This document shows, piece by piece, positions 36,307 through 47,300 of a DNA stretch of 61,567 bases. The position numbers and the translations under genes were made by a program. Location: contig NZ_MQTZ01000056.1 of the NCBI RefSeq assembly GCF_001939115.1, positions 1-61,567 on the forward strand, in the 5' to 3' direction. This DNA is from Leptolyngbya sp. 'hensonii' (GTDB lineage Bacteria > Cyanobacteriota > Cyanobacteriia > GCF-001939115). Numbering within the stretch: position 1 is the stretch's first letter; each line of letters starts with the position of its first letter. The notes beneath the pieces are model-generated. The model was not told the origin of the DNA. It saw nothing but the letters and a program-made list of their open reading frames with translations, and did not search any database.

Positions 36307-36672
36307 ATGCTGCATGCCCAGGAAATTATCCGCGCGATCGAAGCGGAGCAGATGAAAACAAATTTGCCGGATATCTACATCGGAGATACGGTAAAAGTCG
36401 GCGTTATTATTCAAGAAGGCGGTAAGGAGCGGACCCAGCCCTACGAGGGTGTAGTCATTGCTAGACGAAATTCTGGCAGCAATATGACGATTACCGTCCG
36501 ACGGGTTTTTCAAGGGGTTGGCGTTGAGCGGGTCTTCCTGATTCACTCCCCCCGGATTGAAAGTATTAAGATATTGCGTCGGGGGCGGGTCCGTCGCGCC
36601 AAGCTTTTCTACCTGCGCGATCGGGTCGGCAAGGCCACTCGCGTCAAGCAGCGGTTCGATCGCAGCCTGTAG
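36307..36672 (+). CDS. rplS: 50S ribosomal protein L19
   Basis: Ribosomal protein of about 121 residues that sits at the 30S-50S interface. Family blocks are clear: [26 protein letters not shown], the [11 protein letters not shown] strand, [16 protein letters not shown], and the basic end [23 protein letters not shown] 36307 ([15 protein letters not shown]) matches the usual start; an in-frame GTG at 36289 would add six residues. In many cyanobacteria rplS is followed by trnW and then secE-nusG. Here trnW follows, but secE does not. Confidence 0.97.
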   Translation: MLHAQEIIRAIEAEQMKTNLPDIYIGDTVKVGVIIQEGGKERTQPYEGVVIARRNSGSNMTITVRRVFQGVGVERVFLIHSPRIESIKILRRGRVRRAKLFYLRDRVGKATRVKQRFDRSL

Positions 36673-36732
36673 TCTTTCCTGTCCCTTCAAGCACAAACCA
36701 CTTGCGGCCAAATACGCTGCCGAATGTAGCAC

Positions 36733-36792
36733 TAAATATTACATTAAGTGTTACATTTGATGTTATACTAATTGTTATCCTAAGTGTTAGAT
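36733..36792. repeat. Five tandem degenerate 12-bp repeats upstream of trnW
   Basis: Five head-to-tail 12-mers: TAAATATTACAT, TAAGTGTTACAT, TTGATGTTATAC, TAATTGTTATCC, TAAGTGTTAGAT (consensus TAAnTGTTAyAT). The array ends 32 bp before tRNA-Trp. The 12-bp spacing differs from the 10-bp spacing of HLR1 boxes. It may be a simple-repeat expansion or a set of protein sites near the tRNA promoter. Confidence 0.7.
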
Positions 36793-36824
36793 TGAAGGGA
36801 AGTCCTGAAATCTTTTCAGGCCAT

Positions 36825-36897
36825 GCGCCTTTAGTTCAGCTGGTAGAACGCAGGTCTCCAAAACCTGATGTCGAGGGTTCGAATCCTTCAGGGCGCG
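36825..36897 (+). tRNA. trnW: tRNA-Trp (CCA anticodon)
   Basis: A 73-nt cloverleaf. The acceptor GCGCCTT pairs with AGGGCGC (one G-U), the anticodon stem-loop is CAGGT-CTCCAAA-ACCTG with anticodon CCA, the T arm is GAGGG-TTCGAAT-CCTTC, and the discriminator is G. The 3' CCA is not encoded. The gene lies 152 bp after rplS. Confidence 0.95.
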
Positions 36898-36913
36898 TTG
36901 AGGTCAAACAAAT

Positions 36914-37070
36914 GGCTTTGCTGAATGCAAATATGAATTACCCTCATCCCCAACCCTTCTCCCGCAGGAGAAGGGAGCTAAAACTCTTGTTCCCTCTCCT
37001 TTGGGAGAGGGCTAGGGAGAGGGCTGCATAAGGCTCAAGCACGAAAATCATACTTCTATTCAGCAACGCC
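36914..37070. repeat. MITE-like element, family B, next to trnW
   Basis: A 157-bp element with terminal inverted repeats: left GGCTTTGCTGAATGCAAATA, right (reverse complement) GGCGTTGCTGAATAGAAGTA. Both sides carry AAACAAAT (36906-36913 and 37071-37078), a probable 8-bp target duplication. The inside holds a C-rich palindrome (CCCTCATCCCC...CTCTCC) like that of family A, but the ends differ. It begins 9 bases after tRNA-Trp. The remaining sequence to 37305 holds no supported gene. Confidence 0.72.
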
Positions 37071-37305
37071 AAACAAATTAGTTGAAGCATTCAGGGAGTC
37101 GCAACATTGAGGATCGCATCCTAGATCTGATGCTTCGCTGGGATAAGCGGAGGGTATAAGCGGTTGAGATGCCCACACCTCCCGTCCCAGAATCTATCTG
37201 TCGAATATTGCACCTGAATAGCTGAACCATCAACGCAACGGTCTAGCTGGAAATCGAAGGATTGGCCGGGTGCCATCGAAGATTTTCAGGCTGCAATTGA
37301 GCTCC

Positions 37306-38601
37306 TCAAGCCGTGTGCAGGCGTTTACCCGAACGCCCTCCGGTCGAGTTTTTTTTGCTGTGGGCAGGCTTGGACTGGGTTTGGGGTCTGGGCCGACTGC
37401 GATCGTGATGAGACTCCGGACTGGCTTGCTTCCGTTCCGCCGCAGCCGTTCCAGCCTTCACCGCAGCAATAGGCTCATATCCAGCAATCACCTCCTTGGG
37501 CAAACTGCGATTGAGCAAGCGTTCAATGCTTTTCAAAAGGGGATACTCATCGACACAGACCAGGGAAACGGCCTGTCCTTCATTGCCAGCACGACCCGTG
37601 CGACCAATCCGATGCACGTAATCTTCGGGGACATCGGGCAGATCAAAGTTGACCACATAGGGAAGTTGATCAATGTCTAACCCACGAGAAGCCACATCCG
37701 TGGCCACCAAAACCCGTACTTTCCCCTGCTTAAAATCATTCAGAGCTCGGGTACGGGCTGCCTGACTTTTGTTGCCATGAATCGCAGTAGTTTTCAGCCC
37801 ATCTTTGGTCAGTTGCTCAGCCAGACGGTTGGCCCCATGTTTTGTGCGGGTGAAGACCAGTACCTGTCGCCAGTTGTAGAAGCCAATCATGTAAGACAGC
37901 AGATCTCGCTTACGATCGCGATCGACCGGATGAATGACCTGGGTGACCTGCTCAGCCGCAGTGTTGCGTGGCGCAACTTCAATCAGGGTGGGAGACTGGA
38001 GCAGGGTGTTCGCCAACTGCTGGATCTCTTTGGAGAAGGTGGCAGAAAACAGCAGGGTCTGCCGGGAGGTGGGCAGTATGGCCAGAATTTTGCGAATGGC
38101 GTGAATAAAGCCCATGTCCAACATGCGATCGCATTCATCCAGCACCAGAATCTCAACCTGAGAAAGGTCGAGGGTCTTCTGGTTCAGATGGTCGAGGAGG
38201 CGACCCGGTGTGGCCACCAGAATATCGACACCCTGCCGCAACGCCTGAATTTGGGGGCCGATGCTAACCCCTCCATAGACAACTGCCGATCGCAAGGGGA
38301 GATATTTACCATAGATGTTAACGCTATCGTTAACTTGAGCAGCCAGTTCACGGGTGGGGGTAAGAATTAGGGCTCGGGGTGTGCGATGCCGTCTGTCTGG
38401 CTGGATGGTGCTGAGGCGCTGCAACAGAGGCAGGGTAAACCCAGCGGTCTTGCCTGTTCCAGTTTGGGCACTGGCCAGAACATCTTGCCCACGCAGGATA
38501 GCAGGAATGGCCTGCAGTTGAATTGGGGTGGGCTCGCTGTAGCCTTGCTCAGCGACAGCACGAAGCAGGTTGGTCGTAAGACCGAGATTACGAAATGCCA
38601 T
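37306..38601 (-). CDS. DEAD-box ATP-dependent RNA helicase (RhlE-like)
   Basis: RNA helicase of 431 residues that unwinds RNA duplexes, probably in ribosome assembly or cold/redox adaptation. All motifs are present in order: Q motif ([14 protein letters not shown]...PTPIQ), I ([10 protein letters not shown]), Ia (PTRELAAQ), Ib (TPGRLL), II as DECD rather than DEAD, III (SATF), IV (LVFTRTK), V ([11 protein letters not shown]) and VI ([10 protein letters not shown]). The C-terminus is a basic, low-complexity tail (about 380-431) of the kind that binds RNA. It is monocistronic, its 3' end facing the MITE region downstream of trnW. Confidence 0.94.
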   Translation of the reverse strand: MAFRNLGLTTNLLRAVAEQGYSEPTPIQLQAIPAILRGQDVLASAQTGTGKTAGFTLPLLQRLSTIQPDRRHRTPRALILTPTRELAAQVNDSVNIYGKYLPLRSAVVYGGVSIGPQIQALRQGVDILVATPGRLLDHLNQKTLDLSQVEILVLDECDRMLDMGFIHAIRKILAILPTSRQTLLFSATFSKEIQQLANTLLQSPTLIEVAPRNTAAEQVTQVIHPVDRDRKRDLLSYMIGFYNWRQVLVFTRTKHGANRLAEQLTKDGLKTTAIHGNKSQAARTRALNDFKQGKVRVLVATDVASRGLDIDQLPYVVNFDLPDVPEDYVHRIGRTGRAGNEGQAVSLVCVDEYPLLKSIERLLNRSLPKEVIAGYEPIAAVKAGTAAAERKQASPESHHDRSRPRPQTQSKPAHSKKNSTGGRSGKRLHTA

Positions 38602-38886
38602 GGATGCAATTGCTCCCAGTGGTGCCCCTATCCCAAATGAACTGATGGGACCAGTCTAAGAGCAGTAAGGTTATGGTTTAGTTGAATGGCTCAGATAAGC
38701 AAATTCCAACAGGCCAGTGACAGACCGGAGTGTACTGGCGGATGTTCATCTTAACAGAAATCACGACAAAGCATCTGGAAGCCGATCGTGCCCCTCCGGA
38801 TCCCCCCACCCTCTCAGGCTATTCACAAAACCCAGTAGAATTCAGGGCGAGCCCCTACCGAATAGATCTGGGAGAACGATTGGGTG

Positions 38887-39708
38887 ATGTCATTAGTAGA
38901 TATTGGTGTAAACCTGACCCATGCCGCTTTTGATATCGATCGCCCACAGGTTCTGGAACGGGCGATCGCAGCCGGTGTCCAAACGCTGATCCTGACAGGC
39001 ACCACTGTCGAGGGGAGCCGGGAGGCCCAAGCCCTGGCCAGTCAGTATCCGGGGCAGTTGTATGCGACCGCAGGAGTTCATCCCCATGATGTGCGGCATT
39101 GTGATGAGCAGACTATTCCCCATTTGCGATCGCTGATGACCCATCCCGCAGTGGTGGCGATCGGAGAATGTGGCCTGGACTTTAATCGGGATTATTCTCC
39201 CCGACCTGAGCAGGAACAATGGTTCGAAGCTCAATTGCAATTGGCCTGCGAACTCCAACTCCCCCTATTCCTGCATGAGCGAGAGGCCCATGTCCGATTC
39301 ATGGAGATACTCAAACCCTATCGAGACCAGTTAACCGCCGCCGTTGTGCACTGTTTTACAGGCAATGCCGATGAGCTGAGGACATATCTGGATTGGGATT
39401 TGCACATTGGGATTACTGGCTGGATCTGTGATGAGCGCCGGGGGCGGCATCTCCAGGAACTGGTACGATTAATTCCGCCCAATCGATTGATGCTGGAAAC
39501 GGATGCGCCCTACCTCACCCCCAGAACCTTGCGACCCAAACCCAAGGGAGGACGCAACGAACCGGCCTTCCTGACCCATGTGGTGCAAACAGTCGCCCAG
39601 GCGATCGGTAAGCCAGTTGAAACAGTGGCTCAGGCCACAACTGAAAGTGCGTTTCAGTTTTTCAACCTGCATGTTCCAATTCCTGCCCCACCCCCCACGT
39701 CGCTTTAA
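38887..39708 (+). CDS. tatD: TatD family metal-dependent nuclease
   Basis: TIM-barrel hydrolase of 273 residues, a 3'-5' exonuclease in studied homologues. The N-terminus DIGVNLTH is of the E. coli TatD subtype (Asn in place of the second His of DxHxH). Further metal and active-site blocks follow: [36 protein letters not shown], and ETDAPYL. ATG 38887 is used; a GTG directly before it (38884) is possible. The gene is read alone, divergent from the helicase. Confidence 0.92.
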   Translation: MSLVDIGVNLTHAAFDIDRPQVLERAIAAGVQTLILTGTTVEGSREAQALASQYPGQLYATAGVHPHDVRHCDEQTIPHLRSLMTHPAVVAIGECGLDFNRDYSPRPEQEQWFEAQLQLACELQLPLFLHEREAHVRFMEILKPYRDQLTAAVVHCFTGNADELRTYLDWDLHIGITGWICDERRGRHLQELVRLIPPNRLMLETDAPYLTPRTLRPKPKGGRNEPAFLTHVVQTVAQAIGKPVETVAQATTESAFQFFNLHVPIPAPPPTSL

Positions 39709-39842
39709 GATTTTCCGTAAAAATACGGGAGCTTAATCAAAATACAGTCCCCTCTTCAAGACAAGATCATGGAATCTTAAAATTTTGGTGGGATGCTGCG
39801 AGATGGCTAATCAATCTTGACGGAATCTACCTCAGCAATTTC

Positions 39843-42800
39843 ATGGAAAACGCAATACCAAACGTCATTCTCGAAGGATTTGCATCGCTTCCTGCAGATA
39901 CCTTTGCTCCCGGCCCCGCTGCAGGGCAGGGCATCTCTGCCAATGGTCGGACAGGCCCTTTCCCCGGCCAGCCCGTCCAGGGTTTCAGCGGTGTTCAGTT
40001 TGCTGATGACCAGTCTTTCTGGTTCATGCCAGACAATGGCTTTGGTGCCAAGGGCAACAGTGCCGACTTTCTGCTGCGGATCTATAAAGTTGATCCCAGT
40101 TTCCGGGGCGCAGAAACGAATGGCAACGGCACGGCTAATGTCAATTTCCAGAGCTTCATCCAATTTTCCGATCCCGATCAGAAAATCCCCTTCTCCATTG
40201 TTAACGGGGCCACCTCCGATCGGCTGCTGACCGGCGCAGACTTTGATATCGAGTCCTTCACCATTGCCAAGGACGGCACCATCTGGGTCGGTGAGGAATT
40301 TGGTCCCTACTTGCTGCACTTCGATGCCACCGGCAAATTGCTGGAAGCACCGATTCCCACCCCCAACATCAATCCGCTCAATACCCTAAATGGCCAGCCT
40401 CCCCTCGTCATCGGCCATCGAGGAGCCAGCGGCGAACTGCCAGAACACACCCTGGAAGCTTACAAGCTGGCCATTCTGCGTGGCGCTGACTTCATCGAAC
40501 CAGATCTGGTTTCCACTAAGGATGGGGTTCTGATCGCCCGTCATGAGCCGATTTTGGGTGGAACAACTGATGTTGCCAGTCGTCCGGAGTTTGCCAATCG
40601 CAGACGGGATGGGGTGATTGATGGTGTTCTCTATCAAAATGAATTCTTCGCCTCTGACTTCACCCTGGCAGAAATCAAGACTCTGCGGGCCGTGATGCCC
40701 CAGGGCTACCGCACCGATGCCTTTGATGGGGTCTTCCAGATTCCGACCTTGGATGAAGTCATCGACCTAGTTCAGCAGGTCGAAAAGGACACGGGCCGAA
40801 AGATTGGCATCTACCCCGAAACCAAGCACCCCACCTATCACGATCAACTGGGCCTGTCCCTGGAAGAGAAGCTGATTGATACCCTGGTGCAGCAAGGTTT
40901 CACTGACCCCAGCCGCATCTTCATTCAATCCTTTGAGGTGAGCAACCTGAAGGAACTGAACAGCGTGCTGATGCCCAAGGCCGGAATTGACCTGCCCCTG
41001 GTGCAGTTGCTGGATGCCTATGATGTGGACTACAACACCGGTAAGCTGCTGTACCAGGATGTTAATGCCCGTCCCTACGATTTCACGGTCAAGGGCGACA
41101 CCCGCACCTATGCCGATTTGCAAACCCCTGCAGGGCTGGCAGAAATCGCCACCTACGCGGATGGGATTGGCCCCTGGAAGCGGATGATCGTTTCTGTCAA
41201 GAATGTAGACAACAACAATGATGGTCAGCCGGATGACCTGAATGGAGACGGCACGATCAACGATGCCGATCGGGTCACGCTGGCTCCCAGCAGCCTGATT
41301 CCCAATGCCCATGACGCAGGGTTATTCGTCCATGCGTACACCTTCCGCAACGAGAGCCAGTTCCTGGCTTCTGACTACAAGGGCAATCCAGAACTGGAGT
41401 TCCGCCAGTTCATCGGTCTGGGGGTGGATGGTTACTTTACCGACTTCCCCGGTACCGGGGACCTGGTGCGGGATCAGATTACCAGCCCCTTCGTGCGCTC
41501 TCCCCAGAATCCCGAAGTCCTGAGCACACCAGACTTCAATACCCTGTCGGGGAATGCACCGCTTGTCATCGGCCATCGTGGTGCTAGCGGTTCTCGTCCC
41601 GAGCACACCCTGGCGGCCTACAAGAAGGCGATCGCCGATGGCGCTGACTTTATCGAGCCTGACCTGGTTGTGACTAAGGATGGGGTGTTGATTGCCCGTC
41701 ATGAACCCCTGCTTGCAGTTGCGGTGTTGAATTCCGATGGCACGATCAGGCTGGATGCTAATGGCAAGCCGGTGATCAACACCAACGACACCAGCACGGA
41801 TGTCTATTTGCGGGATAAGTTCGCGGATCGGCTCACGATTAAAACCCTGGATGGGGTGAAAGTGGCTGGTTGGTTTGCTGAGGACTTCACCCTGGCAGAA
41901 GTTAAGGAACTGAATGCGATCGAGCGAATTCCGGCCATTCGAGGCACGACCTTCAACAACGATGGTCTGAAGGTTCCCACCCTGGAAGAGGTGATCAACC
42001 TGGTGAAACAGGTGGAAGCCGAAACTGGGCGCAAGATTGGCATCTATCCGGAAACCAAGCACCCCACCTACTTCCTGCAACAGGGTTACAACACCAGCCA
42101 GCTCTTGGTGGATACTTTAGTGCAGACAGGCTTCACCGATCCGAACCGGGTGTTCATCCAGTCCTTTGAGGTGGGCAACCTGAAGACCCTGAACGATACG
42201 ATCATGCCTGCCGCTGGGATTGACATTCCCCTGATTCAATTGTTTGGCGGTTCTGGCAGACCCTATGACTTCGTTGTGAGTGGCGACAGCCGCACCTATA
42301 CCGATCTGTCCACTCCGGCTGGATTGGCAGAGATTGCTACCTATGCAGCGGGTATCGGTCCCAACAAACAGCGGATTGTGCCCCTGTCTACGGTAGACAA
42401 CAACAAAGATGGCCAGCCGGATGACCTGAATGGGGATGGTCAGATCAGTGATGGCGATCGCATCACCGGCACGCCAACGACCCTGATCGCCGATGCCCAC
42501 AAGGCTGGACTCCTGGTGCACCTGTACACCCTGCGGGACGACAGTTTCTTCCTACCTGCCAGCTACAATGGCGACCCCGCCAACGAATTCAAGCAATTCA
42601 TTGATCTGGGTGTGGATGGCTTCTTCACTGACTTCCCTGGAACTGGACGGTCTGTGGTGGTCAACGATTACTTGGCTGGCACGGGTTACGCCAACCCCAA
42701 CACCAATCTCAATTCCCCCTATCTGCCCGATCCGAACCGGCCCTACTACGGCAACCAGATCGTGGCGAACCTGAATCGTTCTCAGGGTTTCGAGGGCATG

Positions 42801-44234
42801 GCCATCAGTCCCGATAAGCAGACCCTGTACCCCCTCCTGGAAGGGACGGTGGTGGGAGATCCGGCTAACTCTCTACGCATCTACCAATTCGATGTCAAGA
42901 GTCAGCAATATGAAGGACTAGTTGGCTACTACCATCTGGAAAGCCCCACCCACGCGATCGGAGACTTCACGGTCATCAACGCCCACGAATATCTCGTGAT
43001 TGAACGGGATAACAACCAGGGTGCTGGTGCGGCCTTCAAGAAGATCTTCAAGGTGGATTTTTCTAAACAAGATGCCAATGGGTTTGTCTACAAGGAAGAG
43101 GTGGCCAACCTGCTCAACATTAAAGACCCCAATGATCTGAATAAAGATGGCAGCAACACTTACACCATGCCCTTCCAGACGATCGAAGATGTCCTGGTGA
43201 TTGATGCTGACACGATTCTGGTGGCGAATGACAACAACTACCCTTTCTCGGTGGGTCGTCCGCCTGCGATCGACAACAATGAGATGGTGCTTCTGAAGCT
43301 GGAGAAACCCCTTGATGTGGACCCTCGCGTGGGTCTGGCCGGATTGAATCGCCCGATTCAGGATGGCCAGGGGGGCAACAAACTGTTCCAGGTTTCCCAG
43401 GGTGCGGACATCACCATCGTGGACAACTTTGGGGGGATTGGCACGGGCGATCGTCCCAGCAAGCAGGAATTGCTGGAATTGGATGTGCTCAAGTTTCAGG
43501 GACCCGGCCTGACAGCCCGCAATATGCTCCTGACCCAGAAGGGCGAGGACCTGTTGATTTCCTTTGAAGGGGTCAAGGGTTCGGAAGTCTTCCTGACAAA
43601 ATTTGCCCTGGAGGATCTGGACATCCTCTCTAAGAATGGTTCCAGACCTGCACTGGGCAACATTCTGTTTGATGGTCAAATTCTCTTTAAGGACAGCTTT
43701 GATGTCTTTGACGCGAATTCCAACCAAACCTCCCTGTTTAATCGCAATACCGTGACCTTCCTGAACGACCTGGATAACAAAGTCGTGGGCTTTGATGGCT
43801 CAGACGATGTGATCAATGCCCAGGGGGGTGACGATATCATTGATGGGCGAGGCGGCAATGACCTGATCCGGGGTGGAGCCGGAGATGATGGACTCATCGG
43901 TGGATCTGGCCACGACATTCTGCTGGGCGGTTCTGGCAATGATCTGCTGTATGGGGATCAGGGCAAAGACACCTTGCAGGGGGATGCAGGCAAAGATGGC
44001 TTTATCCTCGTGCGTGGTACGGGTACAGACACGATCGTGGACTTCGAGAATGGGGTTGACTTCTTAGGCTTGTATGATGGGCTAACTTTTGGTCAACTCA
44101 AGGTTACTCAAGGGACAGGTCATCAGAGTCAAGATACCCTGATCAGCCTTGCCAAGGGCAATCAACTGGTGGCAGTTCTGACTGGGATTCAGGCCAGCAC
44201 TATTACCAGTGCAGACTTTACGATCGTTGGTTAA
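39843..44234 (+). CDS. Giant secreted GDPD protein: two glycerophosphodiesterase domains inside a split phytase-like domain, RTX tail
   Basis: Protein of 1463 residues. Residues about 5-175 match the first part of a phytase-like esterase domain ([42 protein letters not shown]). Two glycerophosphodiester phosphodiesterase domains follow (about 187-510 and 573-895), each with the catalytic pair in GHRGASG..PEHT and the metal block [19 protein letters not shown]. The second part of the phytase-like domain resumes at about 940-1160 ([31 protein letters not shown]). Residues about 1315-1390 are RTX calcium-binding repeats ([22 protein letters not shown]), so it is probably exported by a type I system without a signal peptide. 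It may release phosphate from phosphodiesters. Confidence 0.9.
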   Translation: MENAIPNVILEGFASLPADTFAPGPAAGQGISANGRTGPFPGQPVQGFSGVQFADDQSFWFMPDNGFGAKGNSADFLLRIYKVDPSFRGAETNGNGTANVNFQSFIQFSDPDQKIPFSIVNGATSDRLLTGADFDIESFTIAKDGTIWVGEEFGPYLLHFDATGKLLEAPIPTPNINPLNTLNGQPPLVIGHRGASGELPEHTLEAYKLAILRGADFIEPDLVSTKDGVLIARHEPILGGTTDVASRPEFANRRRDGVIDGVLYQNEFFASDFTLAEIKTLRAVMPQGYRTDAFDGVFQIPTLDEVIDLVQQVEKDTGRKIGIYPETKHPTYHDQLGLSLEEKLIDTLVQQGFTDPSRIFIQSFEVSNLKELNSVLMPKAGIDLPLVQLLDAYDVDYNTGKLLYQDVNARPYDFTVKGDTRTYADLQTPAGLAEIATYADGIGPWKRMIVSVKNVDNNNDGQPDDLNGDGTINDADRVTLAPSSLIPNAHDAGLFVHAYTFRNESQFLASDYKGNPELEFRQFIGLGVDGYFTDFPGTGDLVRDQITSPFVRSPQNPEVLSTPDFNTLSGNAPLVIGHRGASGSRPEHTLAAYKKAIADGADFIEPDLVVTKDGVLIARHEPLLAVAVLNSDGTIRLDANGKPVINTNDTSTDVYLRDKFADRLTIKTLDGVKVAGWFAEDFTLAEVKELNAIERIPAIRGTTFNNDGLKVPTLEEVINLVKQVEAETGRKIGIYPETKHPTYFLQQGYNTSQLLVDTLVQTGFTDPNRVFIQSFEVGNLKTLNDTIMPAAGIDIPLIQLFGGSGRPYDFVVSGDSRTYTDLSTPAGLAEIATYAAGIGPNKQRIVPLSTVDNNKDGQPDDLNGDGQISDGDRITGTPTTLIADAHKAGLLVHLYTLRDDSFFLPASYNGDPANEFKQFIDLGVDGFFTDFPGTGRSVVVNDYLAGTGYANPNTNLNSPYLPDPNRPYYGNQIVANLNRSQGFEGMAISPDKQTLYPLLEGTVVGDPANSLRIYQFDVKSQQYEGLVGYYHLESPTHAIGDFTVINAHEYLVIERDNNQGAGAAFKKIFKVDFSKQDANGFVYKEEVANLLNIKDPNDLNKDGSNTYTMPFQTIEDVLVIDADTILVANDNNYPFSVGRPPAIDNNEMVLLKLEKPLDVDPRVGLAGLNRPIQDGQGGNKLFQVSQGADITIVDNFGGIGTGDRPSKQELLELDVLKFQGPGLTARNMLLTQKGEDLLISFEGVKGSEVFLTKFALEDLDILSKNGSRPALGNILFDGQILFKDSFDVFDANSNQTSLFNRNTVTFLNDLDNKVVGFDGSDDVINAQGGDDIIDGRGGNDLIRGGAGDDGLIGGSGHDILLGGSGNDLLYGDQGKDTLQGDAGKDGFILVRGTGTDTIVDFENGVDFLGLYDGLTFGQLKVTQGTGHQSQDTLISLAKGNQLVAVLTGIQASTITSADFTIVG

Positions 44235-44286
44235 TTTCGATTGGCAATGGATGCCATCTGAAATTACAGCTATCCCCTAACCGATT

Positions 44287-44318
44287 GGGAATAGGGGGTG
44301 TTCACACCCCCTATTCCC
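44287..44318. terminator. Perfect 14-bp hairpin between convergent genes
   Basis: GGGAATAGGGGGTG (44287-44300), loop TTCA, and its exact complement (44305-44318). It lies 52 bp after the GDPD gene and covers the stop codon of the opposite hybrid kinase gene. There is no U-run on either side, so it may act as an RNA 3'-end stabiliser or a weak bidirectional terminator. Confidence 0.55.
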
Positions 44319-47300
44319 GATCCAAGGCATTGTCATCCCTATTTTGATCGACCTGGATCAATTGCAGGATTTGGGCAAATTCGAAAGCGTTTGCCAGTTG
44401 TTCCAAACCGATCGCCAATTCAACATACGTTGATGGAATCTGCTGAATACATTGTTTAACTGCTTTCTGATCGCAGATCATGGCCACTTGCTGAAGTTCA
44501 AGCAGCCAGTTTTGAGGCATTTGGGCTAACTCCGTAGCAGCGAGTTCCCAGTTAATAGACTGGGGGTCAGAGCCGTCTTGATGGCCATCCGCATAGGTAT
44601 ATCGCAATCCCAGATACTCTCTCATTTTGCTGAACAGGATTTCTTCCTGGAAAGGCTTGCTGATATAGTCATTGCATCCTGCTGCAAGGGCCATGGCCCG
44701 ATCGTCTGTCGAAGCATAAGCGGTCAAGGCAATAATCACGGTGCGATGGCCTGCGATCGTCGCACGAATTTTCTCAGTCACTTGATATCCATTTAACTCT
44801 GGCATTCGAATATCCATCCAGATGAGATGGGGGTCCCATTCTTGCCAGAGCCAAAGTGCCTCTTCCCCATTGGTTGCTTCCTGCACGGTCAGACCCAACT
44901 TCTGGAGAATGGTGACCAGCAGAAGGCGATTTTCAGGTTGGTCATCCACGACTAAAATCCGATAATCGGGCTGATTGGGGGCCAGTCCAGTGATAGGATT
45001 GATCCCTGCTGACAACTGTCCGGTTCCCGTAGCCAACATAATGGGAATCGTCACCTGAAATGTGCTGCCCTGGCCGAGGGTGCTATTGACCGTAATCTCT
45101 CCGCCCATCAACTGCACTAGCTTACGGCTAATGGTCAATCCAAGCCCTGTTCCTTCTAAAGATTTTTTCCCGGCCTGAGCTTGTGCAAAGGTGTCAAAGA
45201 TAATGTCCAGATCTTGAGGCGCAATGCCCACCCCGGTATCTGTCACTTGAAACTGTAACTGCTGGCGAGTTCCCGGCAAAGCACTGGCAACAGCATCACC
45301 AGGTGCCAGCCCCACAGATAATTGCACCAGGCCCTCCTGGGTAAACTTGATCGCATTTCCCAGCAAATTGATTAGCACCTGACGGAGTTTCTGGACATCC
45401 GCGATGATGTATTGAGGGGTTTCTATGAGCAGGTCTAACTTCAACTGCAACCCCTTATCCTGCACACGCTGGCCAAACATGCTGTGAATGGATTGGAGCA
45501 ACGCCAGCAGATCAAACTCCTGTTCCTCTAAAGTCATTTGGCCAGCCTCAATTTTGGATAGGTCCAGCACCTCATTGATTAACCGAAGGAGATGTTCACC
45601 ACTGTTATGGATTAGCTGCACATATTGCTGATGATCCAGGCTTAAGGTTGCCTCCCAGTTCATCAGTTGCGTAAAGCCCAGAATGGCATTGAGGGGAGTT
45701 CGAAGTTCATGGCTCATATTGGTCAGGAAGGTGCTTTTCGCAAGATTGGCCGCTTCAGCCGCTTCCTTCGCCTGCTGGAGATCGAGTTCGGCCTGCTTGC
45801 GATCGGTAATGTCTCTGGCTGCTGCATAGATGAGATTGCCAACTGGGCAGGAACGCCATTCGATCCAGCGGTAAGATCCATCGCGGCACCGATAGCGGTT
45901 GACAAAATTGAGGATCTCCTTCTGTGCAGCCAGTTCAGAGAGTACCTTGAGGGTGTCATCGAAATCATCGGGATGGACATAGTCGAGAAATCTGCTGCCT
46001 TCCAGATCCTGCAATTGGTAGCCCAGGGTCTTTTGCCACTGACTATTGAGATGACGGAAATACCCATCGGTATCCGCAATACACAATAGATCAAGGGCTA
46101 CAGAAAAGAAACGTTCCAGCTCTTCCGTCTTGGCTCTGAGGGCTTCCTCGGCCTGTTTGCGATCGGTCACATCCTGGGCAAAAGACAAGATGGAGACCAG
46201 ATGACCGGCTTCATCAAACACGGCAGAACTATACCATTGGCAGGCAATCACTCGACCGGCTTTGGTGTAATTGAGATTCTCCATGGTGACACTGGTCACA
46301 CTCCCCTGAATCAAAGGGCTTAATCCGGCATTCACTCGATCGACATCCGCTTCATACACAATTTGCAGATCTTTCCAGGGGCGATTAATCACCTCTGCTG
46401 CAGTCCAACCAAAGATCTGCTCGGCCTGTTTAGACCAGCGCCGGACACGGGTATCCCGATCCCATTCCACAATCGCTAGGGGCGAGTTTTCAAAATGAAT
46501 ATTAATTTTCTGCAGAGCCTGTCTTAAGGATTGTTCCTGCTCCTGCAGAAGAGCTTCATTCTGTTTGCGGTCCGTAATATCCTGAATAACCCCATGCCAT
46601 GCCGTCCTCCCATGACTGCGACGCTCTGGTTGCGAGTTAGCCTGCAACCATTTGAGTTTGCCCGAGGGCGTAATTACTCGCCATTCATAATGAAAGGCTT
46701 CTAAGGTCTGGATAGACTGGCTTAAAGCAACATAGTAGCCCTCCCGATCCTCAGGATGGTACTGGTCAAAAAGCAGATGGGCATCCTTGATGATTGCTTC
46801 TGCAGATACTTCCAGAATTTGCTCACAGGCCGGGCTAATGTATTCAAATGAGGGAGAGCCATCCACGTCTCGCGCCACCGTATAGACAATGGAAGAGGAT
46901 TGACGACTAAACTGGCTGAGCCATTCTTCCATCTTCCGCAGTTGGGCCTCGGCCTGTTTGCGATCGGAAATATCCCGCACAATCAGCAGTGCTTCTTCCC
47001 CATTCAACGCCACCACCCGCACCTCTTCGGCGGCTATCCGACCATTTTTGGGAAACTGCAACTCGATCACCTGGAGGGTATTGGTCTTGAGTGCCCGGTC
47101 AATGGCTTGTAGTTCCAGCTCCAGAGCTTCCGCAGGCAACACCTCTGAAATATTGACTTGGGGTGGAACATACTTATCCATCTGGTCCAGAGGCAGGAAA
47201 GAGTACCGACAGGTGCCATCCCGCTGAACTTGCAGCAATAAATCGGGCACCGCTTGCAGAATGGCTCGATTTTTGGCCTCGCTGGCTTGGAGGGCGGCCT

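Noticed and set aside
36733-36792. HLR1/RpaB boxes in the 12-bp repeat array
   Set aside because: The TTACA-like cores are 12 bp apart instead of 10 and several are altered, so they do not match the HLR1 spacing.
40380-42690. Long near-direct DNA repeat of about 1.15 kb
   Set aside because: Explained by two tandem GDPD domains in one gene, not by a mobile element.
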